Origin: Corallococcus sp. NCRR | GTDB lineage: Bacteria; Myxococcota; Myxococcia; Myxococcales; Myxococcaceae | Direction: 5' to 3' | Assembly (NCBI RefSeq): GCF_026965535.1 | Contig: NZ_CP114039.1 | Span: 3,906,001-3,970,000, forward strand | DNA: 64,000 bases | Shown here: piece after piece, positions 46,132-54,800 of the stretch | How positions within the stretch are numbered: position 1 is the stretch's first letter | Layout: the number at the start of each line of letters is the position of its first letter | Notes under the pieces: model-generated | Database searches by the model: none | What the model was told of the DNA's origin: nothing | Seen by the model: the letters and a program-made list of their open reading frames with translations, nothing else | Program-made: the position numbers and the translations under genes

Positions 46132-46162
46132 CGGGCCGCCCCGGTGCATCCGGGACGGCCCG
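46132..46162 (-). terminator. Bidirectional-type terminator between GST and S37 peptidase genes
   Basis: Arms CGGGCCGCCCCGG (46132-46144) and CCGGGACGGCCCG (46150-46162) pair at 12 of 13 positions. On the minus strand it is followed by TCGTCTTTTTC, so it fits a rho-independent terminator for the peptidase gene; it may stop the GST transcript also. Confidence 0.75.
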
Positions 46163-46182
46163 CAGCCTGTCCGACTGTCGGA

Positions 46183-47934
46183 CTAGTTCGGCGACGCCTC
46201 GCGCAGACGGGGCGGCACGTGGGGGCCGAAGGCGGGCGGCTCCTCCGACGGCACGAACTTCGGGGCGCGCTTCAGCGGCGAGATGCCCATCCAGCGGTTG
46301 AGCGTGGCCTTCGCCTCCGCCTGCTGGGGCGCCGGGAGCTGGCTGATGCGCGCGTTGTGGTTCCCGCCTTCCACCGTGTACAGGTAGGAGTCCTGCGAGT
46401 TGCCCAGCACGTAGGCCGCCGCGGTCCACGGGTCGTAGCTGCCGTAGATGAACATCAGGCGCTGTCCCTGCGAGGACACCCAGTCCTGGATGTCCGGCAT
46501 GGCCTCGGGACGGAACACGAACGGGATGCCGGGGGGCGAGTACACCTCGCCGGTGTCGGTGTCCGGGAAGTGGATGAGCGCGCCCAGGTGCTTCTCATAG
46601 GGCTGGGGCCAGCCCAGCTCCGCCGCAGCCTGGTAGTAGTAGGCGGCATACGGGGTGATGCCCTGGTCCGAGAACGAGTCGATGCCCACCTCGGAGTCCA
46701 TCGCGTCGAACAGCTCCTGGTCCGTGGCAGTGGCGGTGGGGATGTTCCGAGTGCAGTTCGCCGCGGAGTCGTACTGCCAGAAGGCGAAGTAGGTCTCGAT
46801 GGCGGCGTGCTCCAGCGTCAGCTCCCGGCCCAACTGGGAATACGTCAGGTTGAACCTCGCCGCGTAGGCGTCCACGAGGGGGAGCATCTTGTCGCGGCGC
46901 GAGAGCACCTCGCGCTGGAAGGCCCATAGCCGCTCGCGGCAGGCCCGCTGCGCGTCGCCGCCCACGGTGTCCTGGAACGTCACGAAGCGCTCGTCGTTTC
47001 GCTTCGCGATGGGCGCCACGTACGCCACGGTGGCGTCCACGTCGTCCGGATGGAAGCGGCGGAAGAACACCACCGTCTCGCCGCCCTTGCTGCCGCCGGT
47101 GGACACCCACTTGCCGGTGTAGATGGGCTTGAGCGCCTGGGTGATGCGGTGGAAGTCATCCGCGGATTGCCGGATGGTGAGCTGGCTCCAGTCCGCGGGG
47201 GACGGGATGCTCGGCGGGAAGAAGCGGTGCTCCACCGCGACCTGGTTGGCGGCCAGGAGCTGCGCGGGCTCCGAGCGGCTGGTACCGGTGGAGACGTTGT
47301 ATCCGCTGGTGGAGAGCACCATCGGGCTGGTGTCCCCCTTGTGCATCAGCGTCAGGCGCTGCTCGAAGCGCTGGCACTCCGGGTGGGCGTGGTCCGCCGG
47401 CTGGTTGTAGCGCAGGACGAAGTGCCGGTAGCCCGCGGGGACACTGCCGCCGGTCCGGTCCTGGTCCACGGTGAGGCCCGGGATGGCCTCCAGCCGGGTC
47501 CGGATGTCCAACGACGTGTTCTGGAGGATGCTCAGGGCCGGGGGCGTGTCGACCCAGCCGCTCGGAGTGCACGCCACCACGCCACCGTCCGTGCCCGCAT
47601 CGGAGTCGGTGCCCGCATCAGCGTCCGTGCCCGCATCGGCGTCCGTACCCGCGTCCGCGTCTGTGCCTGCATCGGCCTCCGTGCCTGCATCGGCGTCCGT
47701 ACCCGCGTCGGCGCCAGCATCGGAGCCTGCATCGGCCTCGGTGCCCGCATCGGTGTTGGTGCCCGCGTCCGAGCCGCCATCCACGGTCTGGGTGCCGCTG
47801 TCGGGGCGCGGGTCGTCCGGCCCGTCATCACCACAGGCGACCGGTCCTCCCAGCAGCATGAGCAGGGGGACGAGCGAAACCCAAGCGGCCAGACGCGCCG
47901 GCATGGAGGACTGGGAGAACAGGAGGGGCTTCAT
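46183..47934 (-). CDS. S37-family peptidase lipoprotein (tripeptidyl aminopeptidase type)
   Basis: 583 residues. Lipoprotein signal with lipobox near GPVAC. Residues about 44-117 are a DAGTDADAG repeat linker. The hydrolase domain has S282 in STGGSKGGETV, Asp in YGSYDPWTAAAY and His in EGGNHNARIS, matching the S37/PS-10 prolyl-type peptidases of Streptomyces. Probably tethered to the cell envelope and cutting peptides outside. The start has a GAGGA site. It lies 76 bp downstream of the multiheme operon on the same strand. Confidence 0.85.
   Translation of the reverse strand: MKPLLFSQSSMPARLAAWVSLVPLLMLLGGPVACGDDGPDDPRPDSGTQTVDGGSDAGTNTDAGTEADAGSDAGADAGTDADAGTEADAGTDADAGTDADAGTDADAGTDSDAGTDGGVVACTPSGWVDTPPALSILQNTSLDIRTRLEAIPGLTVDQDRTGGSVPAGYRHFVLRYNQPADHAHPECQRFEQRLTLMHKGDTSPMVLSTSGYNVSTGTSRSEPAQLLAANQVAVEHRFFPPSIPSPADWSQLTIRQSADDFHRITQALKPIYTGKWVSTGGSKGGETVVFFRRFHPDDVDATVAYVAPIAKRNDERFVTFQDTVGGDAQRACRERLWAFQREVLSRRDKMLPLVDAYAARFNLTYSQLGRELTLEHAAIETYFAFWQYDSAANCTRNIPTATATDQELFDAMDSEVGIDSFSDQGITPYAAYYYQAAAELGWPQPYEKHLGALIHFPDTDTGEVYSPPGIPFVFRPEAMPDIQDWVSSQGQRLMFIYGSYDPWTAAAYVLGNSQDSYLYTVEGGNHNARISQLPAPQQAEAKATLNRWMGISPLKRAPKFVPSEEPPAFGPHVPPRLREASPN
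47584..47805 (-). repeat. Coding tandem repeat (DAGTDADAG linker)
   Basis: About 220 bp of degenerate 12- to 18-bp units encode the Asp/Ala/Gly/Thr/Glu repeat of the S37 peptidase. The codons drift among repeats but the frame is kept, as in flexible acidic lipoprotein linkers. It may vary in length between strains. Confidence 0.8.
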
Positions 47935-48010
47935 GGGTCCGCGTTCCTCGGCGACCGCACTCGCCGGGTTTGTCCCGGCGAGCAACGGTGCTCACGCGCG
48001 GATTCCAGCC

Positions 48011-50371
48011 TCAAGGCCGGAGCATGTTCAAGGGGGCCGCCCCCGTGAGGTCCTCCACGCTGTCGTAGAGCAGCTGCCCGACGTAGTTGAAGTTGTGCGC
48101 CCAGGCGCCCGGGTCCTTCTTGCTCAGCTGGTAGTTGTGGGCGGCCTTCACGAGCGCCGGTGTGAACGGCGCGAACGCGTTGGCGGAGACGGACTCGGTG
48201 GCGCCGCAGGTCCCGTTCTTGTCCGTGTCCTTGAAGAAGTACGGATTGACGTCGCCGTTGTAGCAGAGGCCGTTGCTCGTCACTCCGCGCATGGCGGTCA
48301 GCAGGCGCGCGGCCATGCCCTCCACCTCCGCCTCCAGGGACTCCGCCGTGTTCCCGTCGCCGTCGTAGTCCGACACGTGGACGAGCCGGATCTGCTCCGC
48401 CGCGCTCTGGTCCGCGTGGCATGTCTCACAGCGCTCGTTCCACACGTCCTTGATGCGGAAGGTGTGGTTGCTCTTGCCCGGGACATGGCAGCTCGTGCAC
48501 TGCACCCCGCCCATGTGCGTGAGCCGGCCCGCGTAGGTCTTGTTGGGGTACTCGTAGCCGATCCTCGCCAACGTTCCTTCGCGCGTCCCCGCGGCCGGCA
48601 GGTAGTGCACGTTCTGGAAGCGCGGCGTGCCCCCCGCGCCCAGCGCCGTATCGATGGTGGCCTTGGACGCGCGGCCGATGTGGCAGTTGGCGCAGAGGTT
48701 GTCCTGGCCCGGCAGGTTCACCGTCTTGCCGTCCGGCAGCCACGTCTGGGTGGGGACGAAGACGTCGTAGTCCGGTTCGAAGTTCTCGTGGCAGGTGGAG
48801 CACTCCAGGCCGTTGGCGGTCTCCGGCACCAGTTGCCCGACCCCGTACTGGACGAAGAAGCGGTAGCCCTGCGCGCCGCTGTGGCAGCGCGAGCAGCTGG
48901 CCTGGACGGTCTCGCTCGAATCCCAGTTTCGCGCCGCCTTGCTCGCGCCGTTGAAGTGGCCCGGATCATTGCGCACCAGCAGCGACGTGTCGAAGGGCAC
49001 GCTCAGCGCCGTGTTCAACGACTGGATGGAGTCATGCAGCAACTGGATGATGTACTTCGCGTTGTGCGCGAACGCGCCCGGGTCCACCCGTGACAGCTGG
49101 TAGTTGTACGCCGCCTTCTGCAGGCGAGGGGTCCAGCTGGCGAACGTGTTGGCCGGAGTGGTTTCGCCTTGGGCGCAGGTCCCGTCCCCATTGGTGTCGC
49201 GGAACCAGTACGGGTGGGTGTTGCCGTAGCAGAGGGGCTGGGACCGCTCCGCGCCGTACCGCTGGATGGCGGCGAGCAGCCGGTCACTCAGCCCCTGGAG
49301 CTCGTAGTAGATGCCCTCGGCGCGGTTGTTGTCCCCGTCGTAGTCCTGGTTGCGCGAGGCGATCTGCCGGATGTCCCAGGCCTTCGTGACGTCGGTCACG
49401 CCAGGGTGGCAGGTGGCGCAGGCCTCCCAGCGGACGCGCGTGGTGTGCGGGTCGTGACACTCGTTGCACTTGTCGAAGGCAGGCACGTGACGGAAGCGCG
49501 AGTCGTAGACCTGGTCCGCGTACTGGTAGCCGCCCGCGGCCTGACCGGCGAAGAGCGTCGCGCCCGCGGGGTAGTAATGGATGTTGGTGAAGCCCAGGGT
49601 CGGCGAGGCGGTGTCCTCGCCCACCACGCCCGCGTCCGCGACCTGCGCGTCGAGGTCCCTGCCCGCGGCGCGCCCCTGGTGACACACCACGCACCGCGCC
49701 TCCGGGCCCAGGCCGGTGACCTGCTTGCCCGAGGGGAAGGTGACCGAGGTCAGGCTCGCGGCGGCGCTGTCGTGGCACGTCTCGCAGCGGACCACCGAAC
49801 CCGTCGGCGCGGGGGCGTCCACCCTGCCAGGGGCGGAGCCGTCACCGCCCAGGAAGTCGATGTAGCCCTCCGAGCTGTGGCACCGCGCGCAGGTGGCGGG
49901 GACGAGGCCGTCCTCGTTCCAGTGGGAGAAGGCCTCGGCGGTGGTGTCCGCGTGCGGAGAGCCTGACCAGGCGAGGTAGTAGGGCACCTGGGCGGGGTCG
50001 ACACCGGCGTCGCCCGCGAGGCCGCTCATCACCACCACCACATGGCGCGCTTCGAGCCTGGAGCTCGTGCCGGTGACCTTGATGGCGGTCTCTCCCGCGC
50101 CCACGCCCGTCACCTGCCCGGAGCCGTCCACGGTCGCGATGGCCGGGTCCGCGCTCTCCCAGCGGTAGCCGTCGTCGGTGGCCTCGCGCGTGGTGGCGGT
50201 GAGCTGGATGGTCTGGCCCACGAGCACCGAATGCGGTCCGTCGGTGAGGACCTCCGGGTGGGGTGTCTCCAGTTTGGCGCAGGCGCTCAGCGCGCAGGCC
50301 AGGAGCAGCGGTCCGGCCAGGAGCAGGAGGGGTCGTCGCATGGGGGCCGCCTCGGGGAGAAGGTGCGTCAT
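48011..50371 (-). CDS. Decaheme c-type cytochrome lipoprotein with BIG2-like domain
   Basis: 786 residues. Lipobox LSAC31; a bacterial Ig-like (BIG2) domain about 39-115. Ten CXXCH heme sites at 161, 196, 227, 302, 318 and 493, 524, 560, 625, 649. The two sets of five have matching spacing, and each is followed by a similar end (NYQLSRVDPGAFAHN and NYQLSKKDPGAWAHN), so the protein is a tandem duplication of a pentaheme module. Predicted to sit on the outer surface. The ATG has GGAGG nine bases upstream and overlaps the previous stop (ATGA); a second ATG at 50341 would also give a good signal. Confidence 0.88.
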   Translation of the reverse strand: MTHLLPEAAPMRRPLLLLAGPLLLACALSACAKLETPHPEVLTDGPHSVLVGQTIQLTATTREATDDGYRWESADPAIATVDGSGQVTGVGAGETAIKVTGTSSRLEARHVVVVMSGLAGDAGVDPAQVPYYLAWSGSPHADTTAEAFSHWNEDGLVPATCARCHSSEGYIDFLGGDGSAPGRVDAPAPTGSVVRCETCHDSAAASLTSVTFPSGKQVTGLGPEARCVVCHQGRAAGRDLDAQVADAGVVGEDTASPTLGFTNIHYYPAGATLFAGQAAGGYQYADQVYDSRFRHVPAFDKCNECHDPHTTRVRWEACATCHPGVTDVTKAWDIRQIASRNQDYDGDNNRAEGIYYELQGLSDRLLAAIQRYGAERSQPLCYGNTHPYWFRDTNGDGTCAQGETTPANTFASWTPRLQKAAYNYQLSRVDPGAFAHNAKYIIQLLHDSIQSLNTALSVPFDTSLLVRNDPGHFNGASKAARNWDSSETVQASCSRCHSGAQGYRFFVQYGVGQLVPETANGLECSTCHENFEPDYDVFVPTQTWLPDGKTVNLPGQDNLCANCHIGRASKATIDTALGAGGTPRFQNVHYLPAAGTREGTLARIGYEYPNKTYAGRLTHMGGVQCTSCHVPGKSNHTFRIKDVWNERCETCHADQSAAEQIRLVHVSDYDGDGNTAESLEAEVEGMAARLLTAMRGVTSNGLCYNGDVNPYFFKDTDKNGTCGATESVSANAFAPFTPALVKAAHNYQLSKKDPGAWAHNFNYVGQLLYDSVEDLTGAAPLNMLRP

Positions 50372-50802
50372 GGTTGAGCGCCTCCGGAGATCCACGCCAG
50401 GAGGGTCTGGTACTCCGGGGTGTCCGCTCCATAGACGGCACCGCCGCCGTGGCCCGCGCCGGAGGCCTTGCGCAGCAGCCGGCTGGCGGAAGGGTTGGAG
50501 GTGTCCGTGAGGGAGATGACCGCCGCGTAGTCCGCGTCGGCGTCGCCCGTGAGCAGGAAGGAGGTGCTGCCCGCGGCGCCCCCTTCGCGATGGCAGCTCT
50601 GGCAGCCGGTGGTGAGGAGCGGGTGGACGTCGCTCGTGAACGACACGGTGCTTCCTCCGTCCCCTTCGCCACCGCCATCGCTGGGAGTCGCGCCGGCGTC
50701 GGCGGCGACGGGGCCTCGCTCGAAGTCCGCGCAGCCAACGGTCAGCGCGAACATCGCGGTGAGGACGGCGGCCCGTGTCTGGATGCGGGAGTCAGAACTC
50801 AT
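50368..50802 (-). CDS. Monoheme c-type cytochrome lipoprotein
   Basis: 144 residues. Possible lipobox ending at C24, an Asp/Gly-rich linker, and one CXXCH site (CQSCH, 67-71) in a PSCyt1-like domain that continues to TPEYQTLLAWISGGAQP. This resembles the heme domains fused to the barrel protein encoded upstream. The start overlaps the barrel gene by 11 bp and its stop overlaps the decaheme gene. Likely a small electron carrier between the barrel and the decaheme protein. Confidence 0.85.
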   Translation of the reverse strand: MSSDSRIQTRAAVLTAMFALTVGCADFERGPVAADAGATPSDGGGEGDGGSTVSFTSDVHPLLTTGCQSCHREGGAAGSTSFLLTGDADADYAAVISLTDTSNPSASRLLRKASGAGHGGGAVYGADTPEYQTLLAWISGGAQP

Positions 50803-53227
50803 ACGCCACCACCAGCCGGGTGAAGTCGTCCGGCGTCTCGTCTGTCTTCTCCAGGTTCCAGAACTGGAAGAGGCCGGCGCTCAAGCCCCGCCACCGTGCG
50901 ACCACGCCCACGTTGTGGCTGGAGGCGTCCTCCCGGGTGAGCGCGTTCGAGTCCAGGATGAGGCCTCGCCGGTTTCCGAAGGTGCGCAGCCCCTGGCGGT
51001 ACTGGACGTAGAGCCAGTCCGTGGGGTGGTAGCGCAGCTGGAGGTAGCTGGCGAAGTGGTAGTAGTCCGCGCCCGGCCCGCCGTAGCCCTCCGCCTCTCC
51101 TCCGGAGACATCCGCGCGCAGCAGCCCGGCGCCCAGCGAGAAGTGCTCCAGCACCGGAAGCCCGCGCGGACGCCACACCGCCACGTCCAGCGCCTGGAGG
51201 AACAGGCGGCGCCCGAATCCCAGCGAATTGAAGTAGGGCGAGTACCACACGTTGATGGGGCCCCATGCGCCGCCAAGCCTCGCCCCGACGCCCAGGCGGG
51301 TGTCCTCCAGCGGCGCCAGGTCCGACTGGAGATTGAGCACCGCGTCGGCGCGCTTCAGCCGGTAGCCGGCGATGACGTAGGCGTCGCCGGAGAGGGCGAT
51401 GGGGCCCAGACGGCGCTCCACGTTCACCGTCAGCCCCTCCCGGGCGAACACCACCGGAAGCACCCGCTGGTCGAAGCCCGCGAGGCCTCCGTAGCTGTGA
51501 TGGAAGAGCGGATCCCCGCCGAAGGGCACCAGCACCTTGCCGCCCTTGGCGAACACCTTCACCGGCCAGGTGGTCCCGCTCACCCGGTAGCCCACCTCCC
51601 AGAACTGGAGCGACAGGACCTCCAGGGTGAGGGTCACCGGGTCCTCGGCGGACTGCCGCGTCAGGAAGAGGAAGTGGTGGTAGCTGCGCAGCGCGCTCTC
51701 TCCCTCCGACTTGAAGGGGTGGTCGTTGTAGCTGACGCGCTCGTAGTTGAGGTCGAAGCGGCCGTTCAGGCTCAGCGATCCGAGGACCGGAAACGTCCCC
51801 AGTGACACGCCGCCGTGAGGGCCCGCTGGACCGTGTGGATTCGCGGGAGTGGACGGCGGTGCCGTGGGCCCCACGGCGGGCCCGGGAGCGGTGGGCGCGG
51901 GCGGAGCGGTGACCACGGCGGTGGGTGAGGGGACTCCCGTCGCGCCTGCGTCAATCCACCGGGCCAGGAGCGCCAGCTGTGTGCTGCCGGGTTCCCACAC
52001 CGCGCCGCCCGGGTGCGCGTCGCCCTTCGCGCGCTGGTAGAGGAGGCTGGTGTCGGCGGATCCGGGGACGACCAGGGGCTTCACCGAACGCAGGTGCTGC
52101 TCCGGATCCGCGTGCGTCACGTAGCGGCTGGCGCCAGCCATCCCGTCCGAGGCATGGCAGCTGGAGCAATCCGCCAGCAGCGCCTCGTGCACCTGGGGAG
52201 CGAAGCGCGGCGCGGCCGAGGCGTCCTCGGAAGTCGGGCCGGCGCTCGCGGACGCGCCGGGCCCTGGAGTAGCGCCGGGAGATGCGGATGCGCCGGTCAC
52301 CGGAGTGGCGCCGGGCGATGTGGACGTGCCGGTCACCGGAGTGGCGCCGGGAGATGCGGACGCGCCGGTCACCGGAGTGGCGCCGGGCGATGTGGACGTG
52401 CCGGGCACTGGAGTGACGCCGGGTGATGTGGACACGCCGGGCGCTGGAGTGATGCCAGGAAGCGAGGCCGCGCTGGTCACCGGATTGGCGCTGGGTGATG
52501 CGGACGCGCCGGGCACTGGAGTGGCGCCGGGAGACACTGCCGCGCCGGTCACGGGATTGGCGCCAGGAGGCGTGGTCGTGCCGGGCGCTGGAGTTGCGCC
52601 GTGAGACGCGGGCGCGCCGTCGTGGGAGGGACGTGGCGCGCCAGGGCCGGCGGAGATGGCCGGCGCGGAGGTGGAGACCCCGCGTGACTTGCCGGGCGGG
52701 GCGCCTCCTTCAATCCACCGCAGGATCGTCGCGTACTGCGCCGACTCCACCGCGAAGACCTTCTTGCCTCCGTGGAGCGTGGTGCCGGTGCCCTTCTTGA
52801 GCAGCGGGCTCTGGGCGGCGGTGGCGGGCTGCACGAAGCGCAGGGTGGCCTCGTAGTCCGCCGGCTCGCCCCGGAGCACCCAGCGGGACCGGGACGCCAT
52901 TCCGTCCGGACCGTGGCAGGACCCGCACTCCTTCTCCAGGAGGGGCCGGATGTCCTCCGCGAAGCCCGGCACGCGGGGCCGGTTCACACCCGCAGGCGTC
53001 CGCGCGGTGGGCGCGGCGTGACTCCTGGTGGCCTCCGCGGGGGACGGCGTTCCCGGGGCGGGGACGCCCGCGTCCGGCGTTGCCTGCGCGGGGGGCGGCT
53101 TGATTCCCAGCCGCTCCTGGAGCTGCCGCCGCTTCTCCTCCTGCGACTGTGCCCGCGCGGGGCCCGGGACGGACAGCACCAGCGCGCAGGCGAACAGCGC
53201 CCAGGTGCCCGGGTCAGCGACGCGCAT
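50792..53227 (-). CDS. Porin-type beta-barrel fused to two heme-c domains
   Basis: 811 residues. Sec signal (1-26), first heme domain with CGSCH (101-105), a Pro/Thr/Ala/Ser-rich linker of 12-residue repeats (about 210-330), second heme domain with CSSCH (354-358), a second Pro-rich linker, and from about 475 a transmembrane beta-barrel whose final residues VVAYEF end in Phe, as outer-membrane proteins do. A barrel plus own heme domains in one chain is rare. It should span the outer membrane and bring electrons to it. The last 14 bp of the triheme gene overlap its start. Confidence 0.85.
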   Translation of the reverse strand: MRVADPGTWALFACALVLSVPGPARAQSQEEKRRQLQERLGIKPPPAQATPDAGVPAPGTPSPAEATRSHAAPTARTPAGVNRPRVPGFAEDIRPLLEKECGSCHGPDGMASRSRWVLRGEPADYEATLRFVQPATAAQSPLLKKGTGTTLHGGKKVFAVESAQYATILRWIEGGAPPGKSRGVSTSAPAISAGPGAPRPSHDGAPASHGATPAPGTTTPPGANPVTGAAVSPGATPVPGASASPSANPVTSAASLPGITPAPGVSTSPGVTPVPGTSTSPGATPVTGASASPGATPVTGTSTSPGATPVTGASASPGATPGPGASASAGPTSEDASAAPRFAPQVHEALLADCSSCHASDGMAGASRYVTHADPEQHLRSVKPLVVPGSADTSLLYQRAKGDAHPGGAVWEPGSTQLALLARWIDAGATGVPSPTAVVTAPPAPTAPGPAVGPTAPPSTPANPHGPAGPHGGVSLGTFPVLGSLSLNGRFDLNYERVSYNDHPFKSEGESALRSYHHFLFLTRQSAEDPVTLTLEVLSLQFWEVGYRVSGTTWPVKVFAKGGKVLVPFGGDPLFHHSYGGLAGFDQRVLPVVFAREGLTVNVERRLGPIALSGDAYVIAGYRLKRADAVLNLQSDLAPLEDTRLGVGARLGGAWGPINVWYSPYFNSLGFGRRLFLQALDVAVWRPRGLPVLEHFSLGAGLLRADVSGGEAEGYGGPGADYYHFASYLQLRYHPTDWLYVQYRQGLRTFGNRRGLILDSNALTREDASSHNVGVVARWRGLSAGLFQFWNLEKTDETPDDFTRLVVAYEF
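52238..52600 (-). repeat. Coding 36-bp tandem repeats (SPGATPVTG linker)
   Basis: About 360 bp built from 36-bp units encoding 12-residue Pro/Gly/Ala/Thr repeats between the two heme domains of the barrel protein. Units alternate TSTSPGATPVTG and ASASPGATPVTG. It may work as a long flexible spacer and could vary between strains. Confidence 0.85.
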
Positions 53228-53546
53228 GGCACGCCTCGCAGTTCATGGAGCGCCAGTCCGTGGCGGTCCGTCCGTCATGGCAGCGCCCGCAGGAGCGGCC
53301 CTCCCGCATGTCCTGATGCGTGAAGCCCAGCCGGGCCTGCGGGAACGTGCCGGGGTGGCAGCTGTAGCAGTACATGGAGCCATGCCCCCAATGGGAGAAC
53401 AGCGCCGGAGCGGGCGCGGTGCGCTCCTTGAGCGGAGGCAGCCGGACGTCCTGCGGCGTGTTCACGGCGAAGATGGGCGTCGTAAACAAGAGGAGGGCGA
53501 CGAGCCCCACCCGCCACCGTCCATCGCGAGCGGAGCGCCGCTTCAT
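53214..53546 (-). CDS. Triheme c-type cytochrome (c7/c3-like)
   Basis: 110 residues: an N-terminal signal or anchor (about 12-28) and three CXXCH sites (CYSCH 60-64, CGRCH 86-90, CEACH 103-107). FSHWGH and GFTHQDM provide distal histidines, the c7/c3 pattern of Geobacter-like periplasmic shuttles. The ATG overlaps the small membrane protein stop. It should carry electrons across the periplasm from the NapC-type protein to the barrel. Confidence 0.9.
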   Translation of the reverse strand: MKRRSARDGRWRVGLVALLLFTTPIFAVNTPQDVRLPPLKERTAPAPALFSHWGHGSMYCYSCHPGTFPQARLGFTHQDMREGRSCGRCHDGRTATDWRSMNCEACHARR

Positions 53547-53740
53547 AGGGCCTTCTGCTCCTTCAAGATCTTCCAGACCGTGACGCCGTAGAGCAGGACT
53601 CCCAGCAGGACCCCGGGCACGCCCACGGCGGTGGAGATGACGAAGGTCAGGGGCGTCCAATGGAGGTAGGCAAACAGCTGGATGAGCAGCCCGGCCAGGA
53701 CGAAGAGGGCCGCCACCCGGATGCGTTTGTCGTGGCTCAT
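53543..53740 (-). CDS. Small two-helix membrane protein
   Basis: 65 residues with two hydrophobic segments (about 8-27 and 32-53) and a short basic C-terminus. The reading frame is linked by ATGA overlaps on both sides to the NapC-type and triheme genes, which argues that it is real and part of the electron-transfer unit. It may be an assembly or anchoring subunit. Family not known. Confidence 0.75.
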   Translation of the reverse strand: MSHDKRIRVAALFVLAGLLIQLFAYLHWTPLTFVISTAVGVPGVLLGVLLYGVTVWKILKEQKAL

Positions 53741-54363
53741 GGACGCGGTCGCTCCGGCAGCCAGAAGTTCTGGGCCTTCACGCCCTCCAGGTCGTGCGCG
53801 AGGTCATGACAGCTCAGGCACGAGCGGGCGCCGCTCTGGAGCTCCGCCTGGAGCTCGCGGTGCGGCCCGGCCTCCAGGTAGCCGCGCGCATCGTTGTGGC
53901 AGTGGAGGCAGTTGTCATTGGGATACGGCTGATAGAGCCGGGGCTCCGGGGGGATGGTCCCGAAGTAGTGGACCCAGACGTGCCGCAGGCCGTTGAGCTT
54001 GGCCTTCGCGTCCCCGAAGAGCGCGTAGTCCGTGTGGCAGGAGAAGCAGGTGGAGTCGCGGTTGATGAGCCGCTTCTGGTAGTGGACCGCGGCCATGGCG
54101 TTGGGGTTGTCCACGAACAGGCTCTGCCCGTAGCGCTCCATCTCGTGGCAGCCCATGCAGAACGGGGTCTGGCTGGATTCGCGCACGCCCACCGCGACCC
54201 CCGCGCCGCTGACGGCCAGCGGCAGCAGGGCCAGTCCTCCGAGCAGCACCAGGCGTCCCAGCCGATTCGCGGTGAGATGGCCCGCGGCATGGGCAATCAT
54301 CGCCACCAGCACGGCCACCGCGCTGACAATCACAATCATGAGCGTGGGCAGTGGAGCCTCCAT
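53737..54363 (-). CDS. NapC/NirT-family tetraheme quinol dehydrogenase
   Basis: 208 residues. Two N-terminal hydrophobic helices (about 5-27 and 37-60), then CMGCH (69-73), CFSCH (106-110), CLHCH (152-156) and CLSCH (182-186). Membrane-bound multiheme NapC/CymA-type proteins take electrons from menaquinol or ubiquinol and pass them to periplasmic cytochromes. It is the first gene of the six-gene overlapping set, which fits entry of electrons from the inner membrane. The terminal acceptor cannot be read from the sequence. Confidence 0.9.
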   Translation of the reverse strand: MEAPLPTLMIVIVSAVAVLVAMIAHAAGHLTANRLGRLVLLGGLALLPLAVSGAGVAVGVRESSQTPFCMGCHEMERYGQSLFVDNPNAMAAVHYQKRLINRDSTCFSCHTDYALFGDAKAKLNGLRHVWVHYFGTIPPEPRLYQPYPNDNCLHCHNDARGYLEAGPHRELQAELQSGARSCLSCHDLAHDLEGVKAQNFWLPERPRP

Positions 54364-54446
54364 GGAGCCTGGGTCGTGACAACCGTGCAGTGAGGTGATT
54401 CAGGAGCGCTGGGGGACCCGGAGGGCCGCCGCCACGGCGTCTCGCG

Positions 54447-54800
54447 CTACCGGGAGGGCGCACCGGCGGAGGGCGGGAGGGGGATGGGCTCCACCTTCGC
54501 TGTCTGCCCGTCCACGCGCAGGTCCAGGAGGGCATGGCCCTCCGGCGACGCATAACGCAGCCACCAGGACGACTCCCCCTGCTTCGCCATCACCAGTTCC
54601 AGCGCCGGTCCCTGGTTCCGTGCGAATGCGGCCCCCAGCCTCACCGCCTCCTCGTAGCCCACGGTGAGCGCCACCGAGGTGGGCGGTGGCGGCAGCGGGG
54701 GCGAAGGATCCGCGCGCGTCTGCATCGAGGACCCCGCGCACCCCGCGGCGCTGAGGGCGGCGAGCAGGACGGCGCGGCGCAGGGAGAACGAAGAGGTCAT
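54447..54800 (-). CDS. Hypothetical lipoprotein
   Basis: 117 residues with a lipoprotein signal ending LSAAGC, a Pro-rich stretch after it and then a mixed alpha/beta part with no known motif (YEEAVRLGAAFARNQGPALELV). The start was set at the ATG that gives a clean signal; longer readings go through a region of low coding likelihood. It lies 83 bp upstream of the NapC-type gene on the same strand and might be the first gene of that unit, but the gap leaves room for a separate promoter. Confidence 0.6.
   Translation of the reverse strand: MTSSFSLRRAVLLAALSAAGCAGSSMQTRADPSPPLPPPPTSVALTVGYEEAVRLGAAFARNQGPALELVMAKQGESSWWLRYASPEGHALLDLRVDGQTAKVEPIPLPPSAGAPSR

Noticed and set aside
47584-47805. 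Repeat array resembling a CRISPR or satellite
   Set aside because: The units are in frame, vary in length and encode an acidic lipoprotein linker; there are no unique spacers.
52238-52600. 36-bp repeats resembling CRISPR repeats
   Set aside because: No spacers between units; they encode a Pro-rich linker inside the barrel-cytochrome gene.
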